The notes: generated by a model not told the origin, from the sequence alone. DNA of 64,000 bases from Raphanus sativus (GCF_000801105.2 NC_079513.1:23094273-23158272), one strand, 5' to 3'. Counted from the first letter of the stretch, positions 1-11,055 are shown. A program made the numbers and translations.

Positions 1-3000
1 AGTCAGTAAATTCCTATCATATGTCACTGGCAATTTAATCCATTTTGACTATAATGATGTATGGTTGACCAAATTAGGCATGGTCTACCGGCACATACCA
101 CGGATATTGCAGTTGCCGAACCACATTGAGTGAAAACAGAATTGTGTAAACAGAGATTCGAGCGGTGCAGCCTTAAGAGCTCGGGAAAGCCTGTGTTCAC
201 CTTTAGTAAAATCTGGGAGTTTAGATCCTGCGAAATTAGATGGAAAACAGTGAAGCAATATCACATAGTTAACGTCTAACCAATGATTGCGACTTAAGGA
301 ATAATTTCCAAATGCTACCGATTGCAAGTTTTAAAATTGAAGAAACAACTTTTGAACATTTCAAACTGAATAATAATATACGGTAAGTTGGATCCTTGAC
401 CCAGCAATGATAATCAAAATTTGTAACACAAAAACACGCTTACATCTTCTACCATAAACATAGATCGTATACATGCATCTATGTCCACAACAGAATATAG
501 AGGAAGAATACCTTCATGAAAGAGATCTTTAACCACCCGATCAAGAACCGTTGGAGGAGGTATGACCGCTGAGGTCTTCAAACTTTCAGAGCTTGGATTT
601 TCCACTGCGAGAGATTGGAAAAAAAACATTAGACAGTGGAAATGTCAGGAAAAGCTGATGCTGTATAAGAATATAGGGGAAGTTAATTATATTCTATAAC
701 TCAATCCCTGACTAAAGGAAATTTCTACATGTGTTTGGAAAATGAGGAAATGAACACACACAAAATTGCACAGACCTGACACGAAATCGTCCATAAACTG
801 ATCTACGAAGGACGCATCGAATGCTTCAACCAAGCAAAGTAGTTGGGAAGCAAAATCAATTCTTTTCCCATTTGAAGGCTCACCTCTGGCAAAACATATT
901 TGTTATAAAACTGAAAGGGAAAAATAATGCACCACAAAACATGCAAACTACTATTCTGTCCTAGACAGGAGAACTCTGAGAGGCATTTCTTACAAATATG
1001 GTGAGAGGATTGGGTGTAAAATCCACTTCTCAGCTTCATGGGGTGAAGACTTTTCAAGTTCAGCCATCTCAAGTGTGTTTTGTACAGTCCTGTCAGCCCA
1101 TGTGACCTCCAATCCAAATCCTGTCCATATCAGCCACAGTTAGAAAATGAGTTCCTGGAACACCAACAGCAAGACCAGCCTATTCTTAAAGAAAATAAAA
1201 GACTGTCAGTACACCTCAGCTATCATTCAATGAAAGCTGGAAAACAGAGGTGTGTAAAGACCAGCTAGTAAATTAAATAACTGCAATGTATATTCACGAA
1301 AACACACATCCCTAACTAATCTGTAATACTGAGAGGTAAAATACAAATCCTAAAGGCAAGTATTGTGTACACTGTAGTGTAAAAAGACAAAACATAGTTC
1401 ATACGGATGTACCTCTAAGTGGATTTCCAGCAGAGTACCACTCACTCCAAGGACAATCATCGTCCCAGTTCACCTTGTTGCGCGACTCAGAGCCATTATG
1501 TTCTGCAGTATCAGCTTTGTCATCCATAAATTCATCCATATCACTTTCCTCATCTTCCTCGTCAGATGTGAAGGTTTGGTATTTAAGCCTCATCAGACAA
1601 TGAACTTTGAAATTGTGCATTGAGAAGTCCACTCCAGAATAAACCTTCAATATATAAACCATTGTTGATTAATAAATACATAGTAAAACAGTTCAATCAC
1701 GTTATGGAATAAGCCACATTGGACCGGATCTCAAGTTAAGGTTAAAAATGTTTCCCCTTAAGAGTATCAAGCTTGAAGCATTATATATAAAGTATATACT
1801 GCGACTAAATTGGAAACCAGCTTTTCATCAGTGATGGCTAACGCTTGGTAAGTTTTTAAGTCTGGTTTGATAGCCAATAACCGTACTAATGAACATCCCT
1901 AAGTAGGAGCCACAAAGACTTACAAATTTGGAAACAAACAACTCATATAGTCCTTCTAGGTGCCTGAGTTTCACAGGGACTTGACTACCAATAAGATCTG
2001 CTTCAAATCTTCTAGTAAAAACAGTGCCCAAGTTCTGGATCCCAATATAAGCTTTCCGTGAAGGGTCATGCACAGGAACAAAGGCTGGCCACAAGCTGCA
2101 CACCAAAGTCGTATGAAATTATTAAAAACTCAACCACATATGCACCGTTAGCAAAGGTCCACAGGGATAACATATTTTCTATCAACTTTGATATTGCTAA
2201 AGCCAAAGTGGTGTTACTGGCTAAGAAATCGTACCTGGCACAGTTAGACAAAGCAATAGCAACCGCACTCAGAAGCTTGCTAGACTCTGGTGCATCAAGA
2301 AGCACCCCACTGGCACTTTGCGGAGCAATCAACTATAAGATGCAATAATAATCACTCAAATATCGAATATGCAGAAGTGCACGAACTATAACAAGTAAAA
2401 AATTGTAAATTTAAAGCGTACCAGAAAATCCTTCACCCCAAAGCAAAGCTGGAGATCAAGTGAACTACTGTTCGAATCACCAAATCCCGCTGCATCAGTC
2501 AGATACCGAATCATGAAACCGAAAAAAAACGAAGTTTCTCCAATGACAAAGCGTATTACCCTGAAATCATATACCTTGTTGGCTAACATTATCGTCGATT
2601 TGGAAGTATAACTCCATGCAGTAATAGCTCTTTGCCTCACTTCTCAAGTCGTTTTTAACCTTAAACAGATTCTTGGAATCTTCCATTGCAACAGCACCCT
2701 TTTCCTGCACTCAAACGAATAAAAAACTAAAGTAGAGTTCACACAATATATACAAGTCTAATTCCATCCTTGTACATCAAAATAGTAAAAACTAGCTATA
2801 TTAAGGTCTCGTACCACGAGGTTTTTGGGACCATCTGCTAACCATTGACGACAAGTTGCTTCAATATCTGAAATGAACCTACAAAATCAACTGAATCAAT
2901 GGTGAGTGTGTGACATCCAGCCTATTGAATCCAATCATTCAAATGGGTGAAGGTGAAATACCTCTCCCAGGAAGAAGCAAGAGTGAAATCATCAAAATGT

Positions 3001-3174
3001 TGCACCTGAAAAAAAGATGATTCCTGATCCATGAATACAAAAACGAACAGCAGAAGAGCAGAGCACATGATGAGGAAAAAAAAAAGGTTTACGAGGTTGT
3101 AGTAACTGGTATACCTCTTCTTCCGCGTCGTCATCGTCTTCTTCGAGATGATTAGGTATGCTCGTCGAAGCCAT
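1..3174 (-). CDS. RAB3GAP1: Rab3 GTPase-activating protein catalytic subunit (partial, 3' end outside window)
   Basis: Spliced minus-strand gene whose 3' end lies beyond base 1. The start is the ATG at 3174-3172. The first exon (to 3115) encodes MASTSIPNHLEEDDDD, the second (3006-2962) QHFDDFTLASSWER, and the third (from 2878) RFISDIEATCRQWLADGP. This is the N-terminal pattern of RAB3GAP1, where human has an equivalent FTTASEWERFI segment. A later exon at 1399-1662 holds WDDDCPWSEWYSAGNPLRG, the family's conserved WDDxxxWxEWYS signature, after an acidic linker. Further exons are readable at 414-629 and around 775-890 (ending FVDQFMDDFVSG). In animals and fungi the family activates or regulates Rab GTPases (Rab3, Rab18, autophagy); the plant role is less clear. 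No frame break was seen in the exons I could read. Not every exon was resolved, so the span is gene extent and not a contiguous reading frame. Confidence 0.85.
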
Positions 3175-3729
3175 TATCACTTGGGTAGCTCGTCGGATCA
3201 CACAGACGAAGAGATCCTCTCCGCCGGGAAGCTACAGAAGACGTACAATGTTGATACGACGACGTTTACCGCTGACTATTGGGATTGTGTCTAACGGTGA
3301 GAACAACGCGTGCCGTTCGTTTGACTAAAAAACGGATTGCATTTTATTTGTCAAGTTCTTCTTCCTGATCCGACGGTCCCAAAAAGGCCAGTTCCAATGG
3401 GCCTAACATTAACACATGGCCATCACAAAACGTTTTGTTTATGCCCATTAATAATTTTAATGCCCAGGGGTTGACTTAGTCTGCGTTTTAGATGTAGGAA
3501 ATTATAATTTCATCGAAACTATAACAAAAATTAACTATATGTAATATAAATATTATACTAAACTAAATTTTTATATTTGGTATATTTTACCATAATAATA
3601 TAATTTTCAGTTATATAATATATTATTTAATCATTATTGAATAATCAATCACTTATATAAGGCATAGATCGGTTCAAAACGTGTAATATCACAGTCGTCT
3701 ACTTCTACTAATTTTTGCATCCGCCTGCA
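3175..3729. other. Intergenic, RAB3GAP1 upstream region
   Basis: This holds the 5' leader and promoter side of the minus-strand RAB3GAP1 gene, then AT-rich DNA up to the MULE target site. I see no reading frame or recognisable repeat. Confidence 0.5.
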
Positions 3730-3739
3730 TATAAATGAG
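3730..3739. repeat. Left target-site duplication of the MULE
   Basis: TATAAATGAG here is repeated exactly at 6995-7004, directly outside the two inverted-repeat ends. Ten bases fits the 9-11 bp duplication made by Mutator-family transposases. Confidence 0.9.
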
Positions 3740-4072
3740 GGGAAAATCGCATTTTAAACCTCAAAGGTGTAAAAAGGTAGCACTTTAAACCTCGACGGTC
3801 AAAAACTCTCACTTCAAACCCTCAAACTATTTTTTTTTACATAATAAACCTTCGAATTGGCCACCGTCTTTTTCTCGTCGGAATGAATGACGGAACAGTA
3901 GACTCCGTTAACGGAACAGTAGACTCCGTTTAATTAAAAAAAAACGTGTTAAAAATGGTTATCTTTTACTCTACCCGTAACTAAACTTTACCAAAAATCC
4001 CAAATTGAATTTGGGAATCTAGGGTTCACGACAAAGAGACAGAGAGATTTTTCAGAGAGAGAGAGAGAGATA
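3740..4072 (+). repeat. Left terminal inverted repeat of the MULE
   Basis: This pairs with 6671-6994. Shared landmarks include the doubled CGGAACAGTAGACTCCGTT segment, a run of T or A tracts, an AATTTGGGAATCTAGGGTTC segment and a GA-rich tract next to the start codon. The repeat stops just before the transposase ATG, so it probably supplies that gene's promoter and leader. Confidence 0.9.
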
Positions 4073-4074
4073 AG

Positions 4075-5796
4075 ATGATTAATTTGAAAATCCACTTCGG
4101 TGGACTTATGAAGAAAGTCGGTGATGAAGATTATGTGTACGAAGGAGAGCTGGGAGTGACGACAGTCGTTTGGGAATTGTATGACATCTCATGGGCTAAG
4201 TTTTTACAGTTCAGCAGGGAAGAAGCAAAGGTTATAGCTCCGATACGATTTATCTGGTACAAGGAGGGTGGGAAGGAGATGAAGACAGTAAATTATGTAT
4301 TTGAGGGAAGTCCCGATGATATGTTTCTGCTGATATGTCTAGGGAAACAAGCTTCTGAGCTTGAAATATTCATTGAATATGATATTTCAGAACTTAGTGA
4401 GGCTGCTGTCATAATCACTCCTTTGCAAGATGATGAGTCTTCAAACAGCGATGGAGAGGTCGAGAGGCCAAGGGAAGAAGAAGAAGCTGAAAAATCTGAA
4501 GATGAGTTGCAAGAGAAAGAGGATGAAGAAGCTGAAGAACATGTTGTAGATGAGAATGAAGTTGCTCAGGCTGATATTGGAACTGATGTTGTTGAAGATG
4601 CTGGAGATGGTTCTAAAGATGATAGATTTAGGTCTGTGTTTAGTGAAGGTTTGATAGCCAAGCCTGACAAGGAAGCTTATCAGAATTTTGAAGAAAGAGA
4701 AACAGCAGATAGAGAAGCAGCTGAAAGTGATGAGGAATGTGTGCTAGAGGAGGAAGCTGATTATCCAGACACACCAATAGGTTCTGAGGAAGAGTGGGAG
4801 CAATGGGACAATCCAAAAGGGAGCAAAAATGGGAAACCAAAGTTTCATGGTGATTCGGAGCAACCGCCATATATATGGTTATTCCAAAAGTTTAACTCCG
4901 GTTTAGAGTTCAAAGATCAGCTCCTGAGATACTCTTTGAAGACACAATATGATGTGAAGATGGCGAAGTCTGAGTCAAACAGGATTGCAGTTGTTTGTTG
5001 CGGTGAGAAGTGTAAGTTTAGAGTTTACTGCTCGTTTGAACCACCAATCAACAAGTGGATGGTCAAAGTATGCCACATGCGTCACAACCATGGGAAATCA
5101 AGTAGAGTTTCAATGTTGAAGCAAGGGGTTATCGCAGGCCTTTTTAGAGAAGAAATACGAAGAAATATAAGCTTACAGGCATCTGTGATCAAAGATACGA
5201 TTAAGGACAGATACAACATTGTTGTTCCTCTCTCTAAGTGTTACAGAGGAAGGCGCATTGCTTTAGACTCCATTTTAGAAGCGCAGACAACTCAGTTTGG
5301 TAAGTTGTGGGACTATGAAGCGGAACTAAGGCGAACTCATAATGGTATTAACACTGATCTTTGCACCATCGAAAAGAATGATGTGGAAATGTTTGATTGT
5401 TTTTACATCTGCTTTGAGGAATTTCGTAATACTTGGAAGAAGTGTTGCAGACCTGTTATCGGTTTGGATGGATGCTTTCTGAAGTGGGAGTTGACTGGAG
5501 ATTTGCTTGCGGCTGTTGGAAGTGATGTAAGTTCCAGTGCTCCTCAACCTTCATCTTCAACAAATCAAGTGAAGCCCCATGTGAAGAAAGCTCCAAGAGG
5601 ACGACCATTGAAGATAAAGAAAGTTGCTAAAGTTCCACATGGTGTTGGAGCTTTTTGGAGTCCTTACACTGACCGTCCTTTTGAAGTGTTTGGTAACAGG
5701 GTATATGATAGATCAAACCTTAACCCACTTCCTCAAGAAGACCCTGTCATGCAGCCTCATGAAGGCCAAAGCAACCAGCTTCCTAAAGATGACTAA
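4075..5796 (+). CDS. MuDR-type transposase, catalytic core deleted in frame
   Basis: 573 codons without a stop. Residues 1-105 resemble the PB1-like N-terminal domain found in many plant MULE proteins. Residues about 115-250 are strongly acidic. Residues about 275-345 form the MuDR DNA-binding domain, with a zinc-type CCGEKCKFRVYC cluster and a C..HMRHNHG end. The segment GLDGCFLKWELTGDLLAAVG (around residues 464-483) is where the MULE catalytic domain normally begins, with its first acidic residue. After GSD (about residue 485) the sequence jumps to a Ser/Pro/Lys-rich tail ending in FGNRVYDRSN. The rest of the catalytic domain and the SWIM zinc finger are absent, while the frame stays open. 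The product could still bind DNA but should not transpose. The base run at the junction, GATGTAAGT, also looks like a splice donor, so an intron cannot be fully excluded. Confidence 0.85.
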   Translation: MINLKIHFGGLMKKVGDEDYVYEGELGVTTVVWELYDISWAKFLQFSREEAKVIAPIRFIWYKEGGKEMKTVNYVFEGSPDDMFLLICLGKQASELEIFIEYDISELSEAAVIITPLQDDESSNSDGEVERPREEEEAEKSEDELQEKEDEEAEEHVVDENEVAQADIGTDVVEDAGDGSKDDRFRSVFSEGLIAKPDKEAYQNFEERETADREAAESDEECVLEEEADYPDTPIGSEEEWEQWDNPKGSKNGKPKFHGDSEQPPYIWLFQKFNSGLEFKDQLLRYSLKTQYDVKMAKSESNRIAVVCCGEKCKFRVYCSFEPPINKWMVKVCHMRHNHGKSSRVSMLKQGVIAGLFREEIRRNISLQASVIKDTIKDRYNIVVPLSKCYRGRRIALDSILEAQTTQFGKLWDYEAELRRTHNGINTDLCTIEKNDVEMFDCFYICFEEFRNTWKKCCRPVIGLDGCFLKWELTGDLLAAVGSDVSSSAPQPSSSTNQVKPHVKKAPRGRPLKIKKVAKVPHGVGAFWSPYTDRPFEVFGNRVYDRSNLNPLPQEDPVMQPHEGQSNQLPKDD

Positions 5797-5988
5797 AGAG
5801 ATGCTTATGTTTTCAAATTGTCTTATTGCATTGTTTCTTGTTATGGATTTCATGTTTTGGAGTTGCTTTCATCTTCATGACTTATTGCATTGTTTCATGT
5901 TTATGTTTTGAACTTTGTCTTGTTAAGACTATTATCTATCTACTTTCATCATCTTCATTGTTTTAGATGTAGCTTTACTTTTACCAAT

Positions 5989-6110
5989 AATTCAAAGCAA
6001 CTAGTTAACTCTAAGATAGTCTTACAAACATAGTGACAACAATTCAAAGTAACCACTTAACTCTTAAACAGTCTTACAAATACAATGACAACAATTCAAG
6101 TCTTACAAAC
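5989..6110. repeat. Tandem repeat of about 52 bp at the convergent 3' ends
   Basis: Units starting AATTCAAAG recur at about 5989, 6041 and 6092 (the last partial), each carrying AGTCTTACAAA. They lie between the two convergent MULE genes and probably form shared 3' untranslated sequence. Confidence 0.6.
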
Positions 6111-6183
6111 TCAACAACAATACATAAGAAACAAAGCATAACCACCAAACCGAGACTTCCACTTCGAAATCACCACCTCGACA

Positions 6184-6669
6184 TCACCACTTCGACATCA
6201 CCATTATCCCACCAACAAGGACACCAAATCCAACAGATGAAACAACAACATTGCGAATCACAGAACTCTTCTCACGTAGCATGACCACTTCCCTTTTCAG
6301 TGCTTCACATTCTTCACCTTTCTTCTTCAATTTATCTTCTAGTTCACTTGAATGAGTTAGTGAACTTACCTTGGTCCTCAGATCTGCTATCTCATCTTTC
6401 TGCTCCTGAATTATGTCTCTAGCCTCCAGCAAAGCAAGATGTTGCCAGCCGTGTGGTTTCTCCAGGTCGTACCAACGAAAGAAGTTACAAGCCTTCTTCT
6501 TATCCCTAGCTCCAAAACCACTGCAACCATAGAACCTGCGACCTGGGTTTTTGGGAGTCCAAGCCCTAACAACATTAGCTTCGCGGTTACAATTGCAACG
6601 AACAACATTGTAGTTCGACGACGACGAAATCTCACTTTGGACACTCTGGAAATCGACACTCTCAGACAT
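6184..6669 (-). CDS. GRF zinc-finger, coiled-coil, membrane-anchor protein of the MULE
   Basis: An intact single-exon frame of 161 residues starting at 6669, directly inside the right TIR. Residues about 23-70 are a GRF-type zinc finger: RCNCNREANVVRAW, then NPGRRFYGC, then CNFFRWYD. This gives the usual C-x-C, Gly-Arg-Phe, C and C pattern. Residues about 80-135 are heptad-rich and charged, a likely coiled coil. The last 25 residues are hydrophobic (SSVGFGVLVGGIMVM), a possible C-terminal membrane anchor. GRF fingers bind single-stranded nucleic acid in APE2, TOP3A and NEIL3; a role in transposition is inference. Position and orientation match the second gene of MuDR, but I see no similarity to mudrB. 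Compare the GRF gene in the Harbinger element at 48672-49297. Confidence 0.85.
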   Translation of the reverse strand: MSESVDFQSVQSEISSSSNYNVVRCNCNREANVVRAWTPKNPGRRFYGCSGFGARDKKKACNFFRWYDLEKPHGWQHLALLEARDIIQEQKDEIADLRTKVSSLTHSSELEDKLKKKGEECEALKREVVMLREKSSVIRNVVVSSVGFGVLVGGIMVMSKW

Positions 6670-6670
6670 T

Positions 6671-6994
6671 ATCTCTCTCTCTCTCTCTCTGAAAAATCTC
6701 TCTGTCTCTTTGTCGTGAACCCTAAATTCCCAAATTCAATTTGGGATTTTTGGTAAATTGTAGAGTAAAAGATAACCATTTTTAACACGTTTTTTTTTAA
6801 TTAAACGGAGTCTACTGTTCCGTTAACGGAGTCTACTGTTCCGTCATTCATTCCGACGAGAAAAAGACGGTGGCCAATTCGAAGGTTTATTGTGTAAAAA
6901 AAAATAGTTTGAGGGTTTGAAGTGAGAGTTTTTGACCGTCGAGGTTTAAAGTGCTACCTTTTTACACCTTTGAGGTTTAAAATGCGATTTTCCC
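6671..6994 (-). repeat. Right terminal inverted repeat of the MULE
   Basis: Reverse complement of the left end, including the doubled AACGGAGTCTACTGTTCCGT segment and a TC microsatellite next to the GRF gene's start codon. It probably holds the promoter of that minus-strand gene. Confidence 0.9.
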
Positions 6995-7004
6995 TATAAA
7001 TGAG
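6995..7004. repeat. Right target-site duplication of the MULE
   Basis: TATAAATGAG, an exact copy of 3730-3739. Confidence 0.9.
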
Positions 7005-7155
7005 TCAAGCCTTGAATAAAATGAATATCATTCTTGTTTTCAAAATGTTTTCCAAGTGTGAACACTAATATATTCTTTTCGTCCTAACTAAAATTCCTAA
7101 ATCTTTAATAATTGGAATTCTTTCTGAATAACTTTAATAATTGTAGAACATCTAA

Positions 7156-8015
7156 TCTATTAATTTAGGGATTATCTACTATTTGAAGTTCTCATTTAAA
7201 TTTTGGACTCTTTCATAGTTGTTGCTAGAATATATCATGCCTCCTATACAATGCAACCTACCAACTTAAATTAAACCAAATCTTAACCAACATAGATTAT
7301 TTAAATTTAACCAGTAACACTTTTATTATATATTTGGTTAGTCTCTTAATATAATTAAATCATATAAAACTGAACCACTCTTAAATCAACGAGTTCCATA
7401 TCATTCCAGACATAAGAGAAAAAAATATCCGACTCATTTACAACGTAAGCATACAAAGACCGTGTATGCTTATGCTCATTGATCTTCCAAAAACCAAATA
7501 ATTGTGGCATAAACCAACATAGGCTCATGTTCGTATCACTAACTTTACTTCCATATATTTACTCTTCGCCTACATCATATCACAACATACACAGTTATAC
7601 AAGAATATGATTTTTTTTGTTCAAACAACCAAATAATGGTGGCATGTGGTCAGTAGATTTTTTAAATATGTTTTTTTATATATTACATTTTACGAGACTA
7701 TGTGTATAAGTTTTTTTTTTTGAAAAATGGCATAACTATGTGTATAAGTTAAAAGGTAAAAGGTGTGACAATGCAAATTATTATACTAAAAATGAAAGAA
7801 AATTAAATACAAACTAATAACAAGTACAACATAAATTATAACACTATTAAATTCTCAATATATTTAATAAAATATTATATATATGTCTAATATGTATATA
7901 TATAAATGTTACACAAAATATATATAATATTATACACATATATTATATATATCATATATTATTAATTGAAATTTGACAAATCAATTTCCGCCCTTTAGGG
8001 CGGGTCCTAATCTAG
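7156..8015 (+). mobile_element. Probable non-autonomous Helitron
   Basis: The 3' end is clear: a GC-rich hairpin (7988-8003), then a short AT-rich run ending CTAG at 8015, followed by T. This is the Helitron 3' signature. The best 5' end is TCTATTAATTTAGGG at 7156, preceded by A, which would place the insertion between A and T as Helitrons do. The interior is AT-rich with no coding capacity. The 3' end is well supported. The 5' end is a choice among several TC starts. Confidence 0.55.
7988..8003 (+). repeat. Helitron 3' terminal hairpin
   Basis: CCGCCCTTTAGGGCGG can form a stem of 6-7 GC-rich pairs, 12 bases before the CTAG end. This is the expected position for a Helitron terminator hairpin. 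Confidence 0.6.
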
Positions 8016-8382
8016 TTTGTATTTATATGGATTGATGATCATTTAGATAAACACAATTATGTTTGCAGGGACCACCCTCCACAACTAAGATCTAATTACC
8101 CGAAATAAGTTAAAACAAAAACATTTGCTTCGTCCAACATTATAATTTGCTAAAATAAAATAAAAATAAATATATAGAGGAGCGTAGTAGTAGATCGAGA
8201 AAGGCAGACCGTCTCAAAATCGTACTGTCTCACATAAATGCAGTCGTACTCTCTCTTCTTCACTTAACTCTAAAACGAAGATGAAAATCTGAAAAGAAAA
8301 TAAAAAAAATATCTGAAATCTGAAGCACACTTCTCTCAATAGCTCAACAGTCATTTGCCGAAGACGAACGAACACCTTTACA
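8016..8382. other. Kinase gene promoter and 5' leader
   Basis: AT-rich to about 8190, then a pyrimidine- and A-rich leader up to the ATG at 8383. No other gene seen. Confidence 0.5.
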
Positions 8383-11055
8383 ATGGCTGCAGCTCTGGAG
8401 TGCTGGTCAAGCCGCGCCGGAGGAGACCCCCTCGACGACGACGATCTAGTCGATCAGGTCCTCATGCGCACGCACGACAGGTCCGAGTCACGTACCACTT
8501 CTACGACGACGGCTCTGAACGTCGAAGGAGGATCCGCGCCGGCGGTTCTCGATCAGAGCTCGTCGGCTATGCAGAAGCGGTTTCAGCGTCTCAGCCGCAA
8601 CGTCTCCGGCGCGATTGCGTCGCTCAAAAACTCGCTGAACCTCGATTCCGCGCGTGACGGCAACAACCAGAGCGTCGGAGTCGGCGGAGGAGGAGGAGGT
8701 GGAGGAGGAGGAGGTCCGTCTCCGAGAGCCGATGTAGGCGGCGGGAGGAAGCTACTGTGGGCCACTGTAGTGAGGAACCTCGCTAAGATGTATCCTGGTA
8801 GTCAGTTACCTGAGAAGCTCGTTTCGAATCTCAAGAAGCATTACGATTCCTTGCCTTTCAGGTAAATTCAGATGTTTAGTAGTTTCTATTTTGGGACAAT
8901 CATGGGAGTATTCCAGTTAGTGTTGACCAGAGAGGTTAGAGTTGACTTTTGTGGTTGGTGTTTGTTTTCATCAGTTACAGTCAGGCAGGTTTCGATATGA
9001 AGGAAGTCTTCTTACACGTGAAGTTGATAGAGCAAGCTTCTGGAGATGATAATAATAATCCCGTGTTTATGATTCAAGAAGTGTCTACTGCTGAGGGAGC
9101 TCGAGGTTCAGTCCTCAAGCTCACGTTCGCTTGCAACTCTTCTCTTTCGTGGTCGACTATGTCGGGGGCTCTGGATGGTGCTTCGATTAGTTGCAAGAAG
9201 ATGCAGATCTTTGAGAAGAAAGGGTTGACTCTCGGTGTTGTTCTTCTTGTGGATCAGTCTGGACAAGAGAGTTTGTTTAAAACTCGTGTTGAGAACGCTC
9301 TCAAGTCCGCTACTAGAAAGCCGAGACCGACTTCGGGTTCAGTTAAGCTTCCTTTCGGGCTTTGTGGCTGTCAAGAACAGAACGGCGGTGTGGGGGAAGT
9401 TGGTGGTGTTGAAGAAGAGTCTATTCAACATGGTAGTAGGCTAGGGGTGGAGAATTTGAACGGTGTGATCCAGCTTCAAGTTCCACTTCCGAGCTCTTCG
9501 TTTGCTGTTTCTGTAGATGAATGGCAGACTATACAGTCAGGTGGGAGTGAGATTGGGAAATGGCTATTGAATTCGGATAGTGTTGAGTTTGGTGATCAGA
9601 TTGGACCAGGTTCTTTCAAAGGAATCTTCCGAGGGAAAAGGGTGGGAATCGAGAAACTAAAAGGTTGTGATAAGGGGAATTCGTACGAGTTTGAGATCCG
9701 GAAAGATTTCTTGGAGCTGATGACTTGTGGACACAAGAGCATTCTGCAGTTCTATGGCGTTTGCATCGAAGAGAATCATGGATTATGCGTTGTTACAAAA
9801 CTGATGGAAGGCGGGTCGCTCCATGAACTGATGTTGAAGAACAAGAAGCTTCAAACCAAGCAGATACTGCGAATCGCTATTGATATTGCGGAAGGGCTGA
9901 AGTTTGTGAATGATCATGGTGTTGCGTATAGGGACCTTAACGCACAAAGAATACTACTAGATAAACATGGCAACGCATGTTTGGGGGATATTGGAATAGT
10001 TACCGCTTGTAAGAGCTTTGGTGAGGCCGTGGAGTACGAAACTGATGGCTATCGGTGGCTTGCACCTGAGGTCTGTGTTCTCTTACTCTTGTCTTTGTTC
10101 AACATATTACTTGTGGATAAGATTGTGAGTATATTCATAATTGCCATTTCTAGATCTTTTTTCCTATAACCTCTAAGCTAAATGATACAGAAAATCAGGC
10201 ACCTGAAAGCTTTGCTTACAGAGTTCTCTGCTCCATTATCATAATTCTCTTAGAAAAAGTCGCAGACCATACATGCATCAACTCTGTTGTCGGGATATGA
10301 CCCACTGCATCTTGTTTTGTTTTTGTTCGTTTTGAACAAAACAAGTTTAATTGCTTTTGGCCATATATGCTTTACCTTTTTCTGTTTGTCTGGGCAGTTG
10401 TTGGATGTTCACTTTTGAATTGATATCCTAGACAAGTGTAAATGTTATTAGGTTCTGTCTAATCTTCAAAAAAAAGCCTTAGACGTTTACACGTCCAACT
10501 TCATCACTTCACTGATTGAGCACCCCAACCTTTTTTGGTTATATGAGCTAGATTCCAATTGCTTTGGACCACTGTACGTTGCTTCTTTTAGTTTTGTCAA
10601 GTTGCCTGCAAATGGTCCAATCATTTATACTAGCGCACACTGCTTCATAGTTTTACATAGCAAAGCATTTAACTTAATTCTGGAATCTGGAGACGAAGTT
10701 ACTTGATTTCAGCTGATGAAACTTGTAAAATATTATAATTTTGTTTGCTTATTGGCATGGTTGAAACCAGATAATAGCTGGTGACCCGGAGAACACAGCA
10801 GAGACTTGGATGAGCAATGCTTATAGTTTTGGGATGGTACTGTGGGAGATGGTGACAGGAGAGGCTGCTTATGCCTCTTGCTCGCCTGTGCAGGCAGCTG
10901 TTGGGATAGCTGCTTGTGGCCTAAGACCGGAGATCCCAAAGGAGTGCCCTCAAGCTCTCAGAACTCTGATGATCAATTGTTGGAACAACTCTCCCTCCAA
11001 ACGCCCCAACTTCTCTGATATCCATAGCACGTTGCTTCGCGCCATGTCACGCTAA
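8383..11055 (+). CDS. Kinase-domain protein, probable pseudokinase (3 exons)
   Basis: Exons 8383-8861, 8975-10070 and 10771-11055 join in frame to 619 residues. The N-terminal third contains a glycine run encoded by GGA repeats (about 8684-8713) and a helical region with PGSQLPEKLVSNLKKHYDSL. The middle part is plant-specific. The kinase domain covers about residues 365-617, with GPGSFKG and VGIEKLKG (glycine loop and Lys kept). The catalytic loop reads AYRDLNAQRILL: the HRD His is Tyr, the usual Lys is Asn and the metal-binding Asn is Arg. The DFG motif is DIG. The lobe end, YSFGMVLWEMVTGE to CWNNSPSKRPNFSDI, is typical of Raf/LRR-like plant kinases. The Lys and Asn changes point to weak or absent activity. 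From memory this is the At5g58520 type, next to the At5g58530 glutaredoxin gene, as here. Confidence 0.85.

Larger units (their letters stand above)
3740..6994. mobile_element. Mutator-like element (MULE), 3255 bp, with long TIRs and two convergent genes
   Basis: The element starts GGGAAAATCGC and ends GCGATTTTCCC. Its two ends form an inverted repeat of about 325-333 bp and are flanked by an exact 10-bp direct duplication. A transposase-like gene starts just inside the left repeat. A GRF zinc-finger gene on the other strand starts just inside the right repeat, and the two converge. That is the layout of maize MuDR, where mudrA and mudrB are driven from promoters in the two TIRs. Here the transposase lacks its catalytic core, so the copy is probably non-autonomous. 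The near identity of the TIRs by eye and the perfect duplication suggest a fairly recent insertion. Confidence 0.9.

Noticed and set aside
1080..1268. 62-codon plus-strand frame inside RAB3GAP1
   Set aside because: Overlaps introns and exons of the minus-strand gene and has no features.
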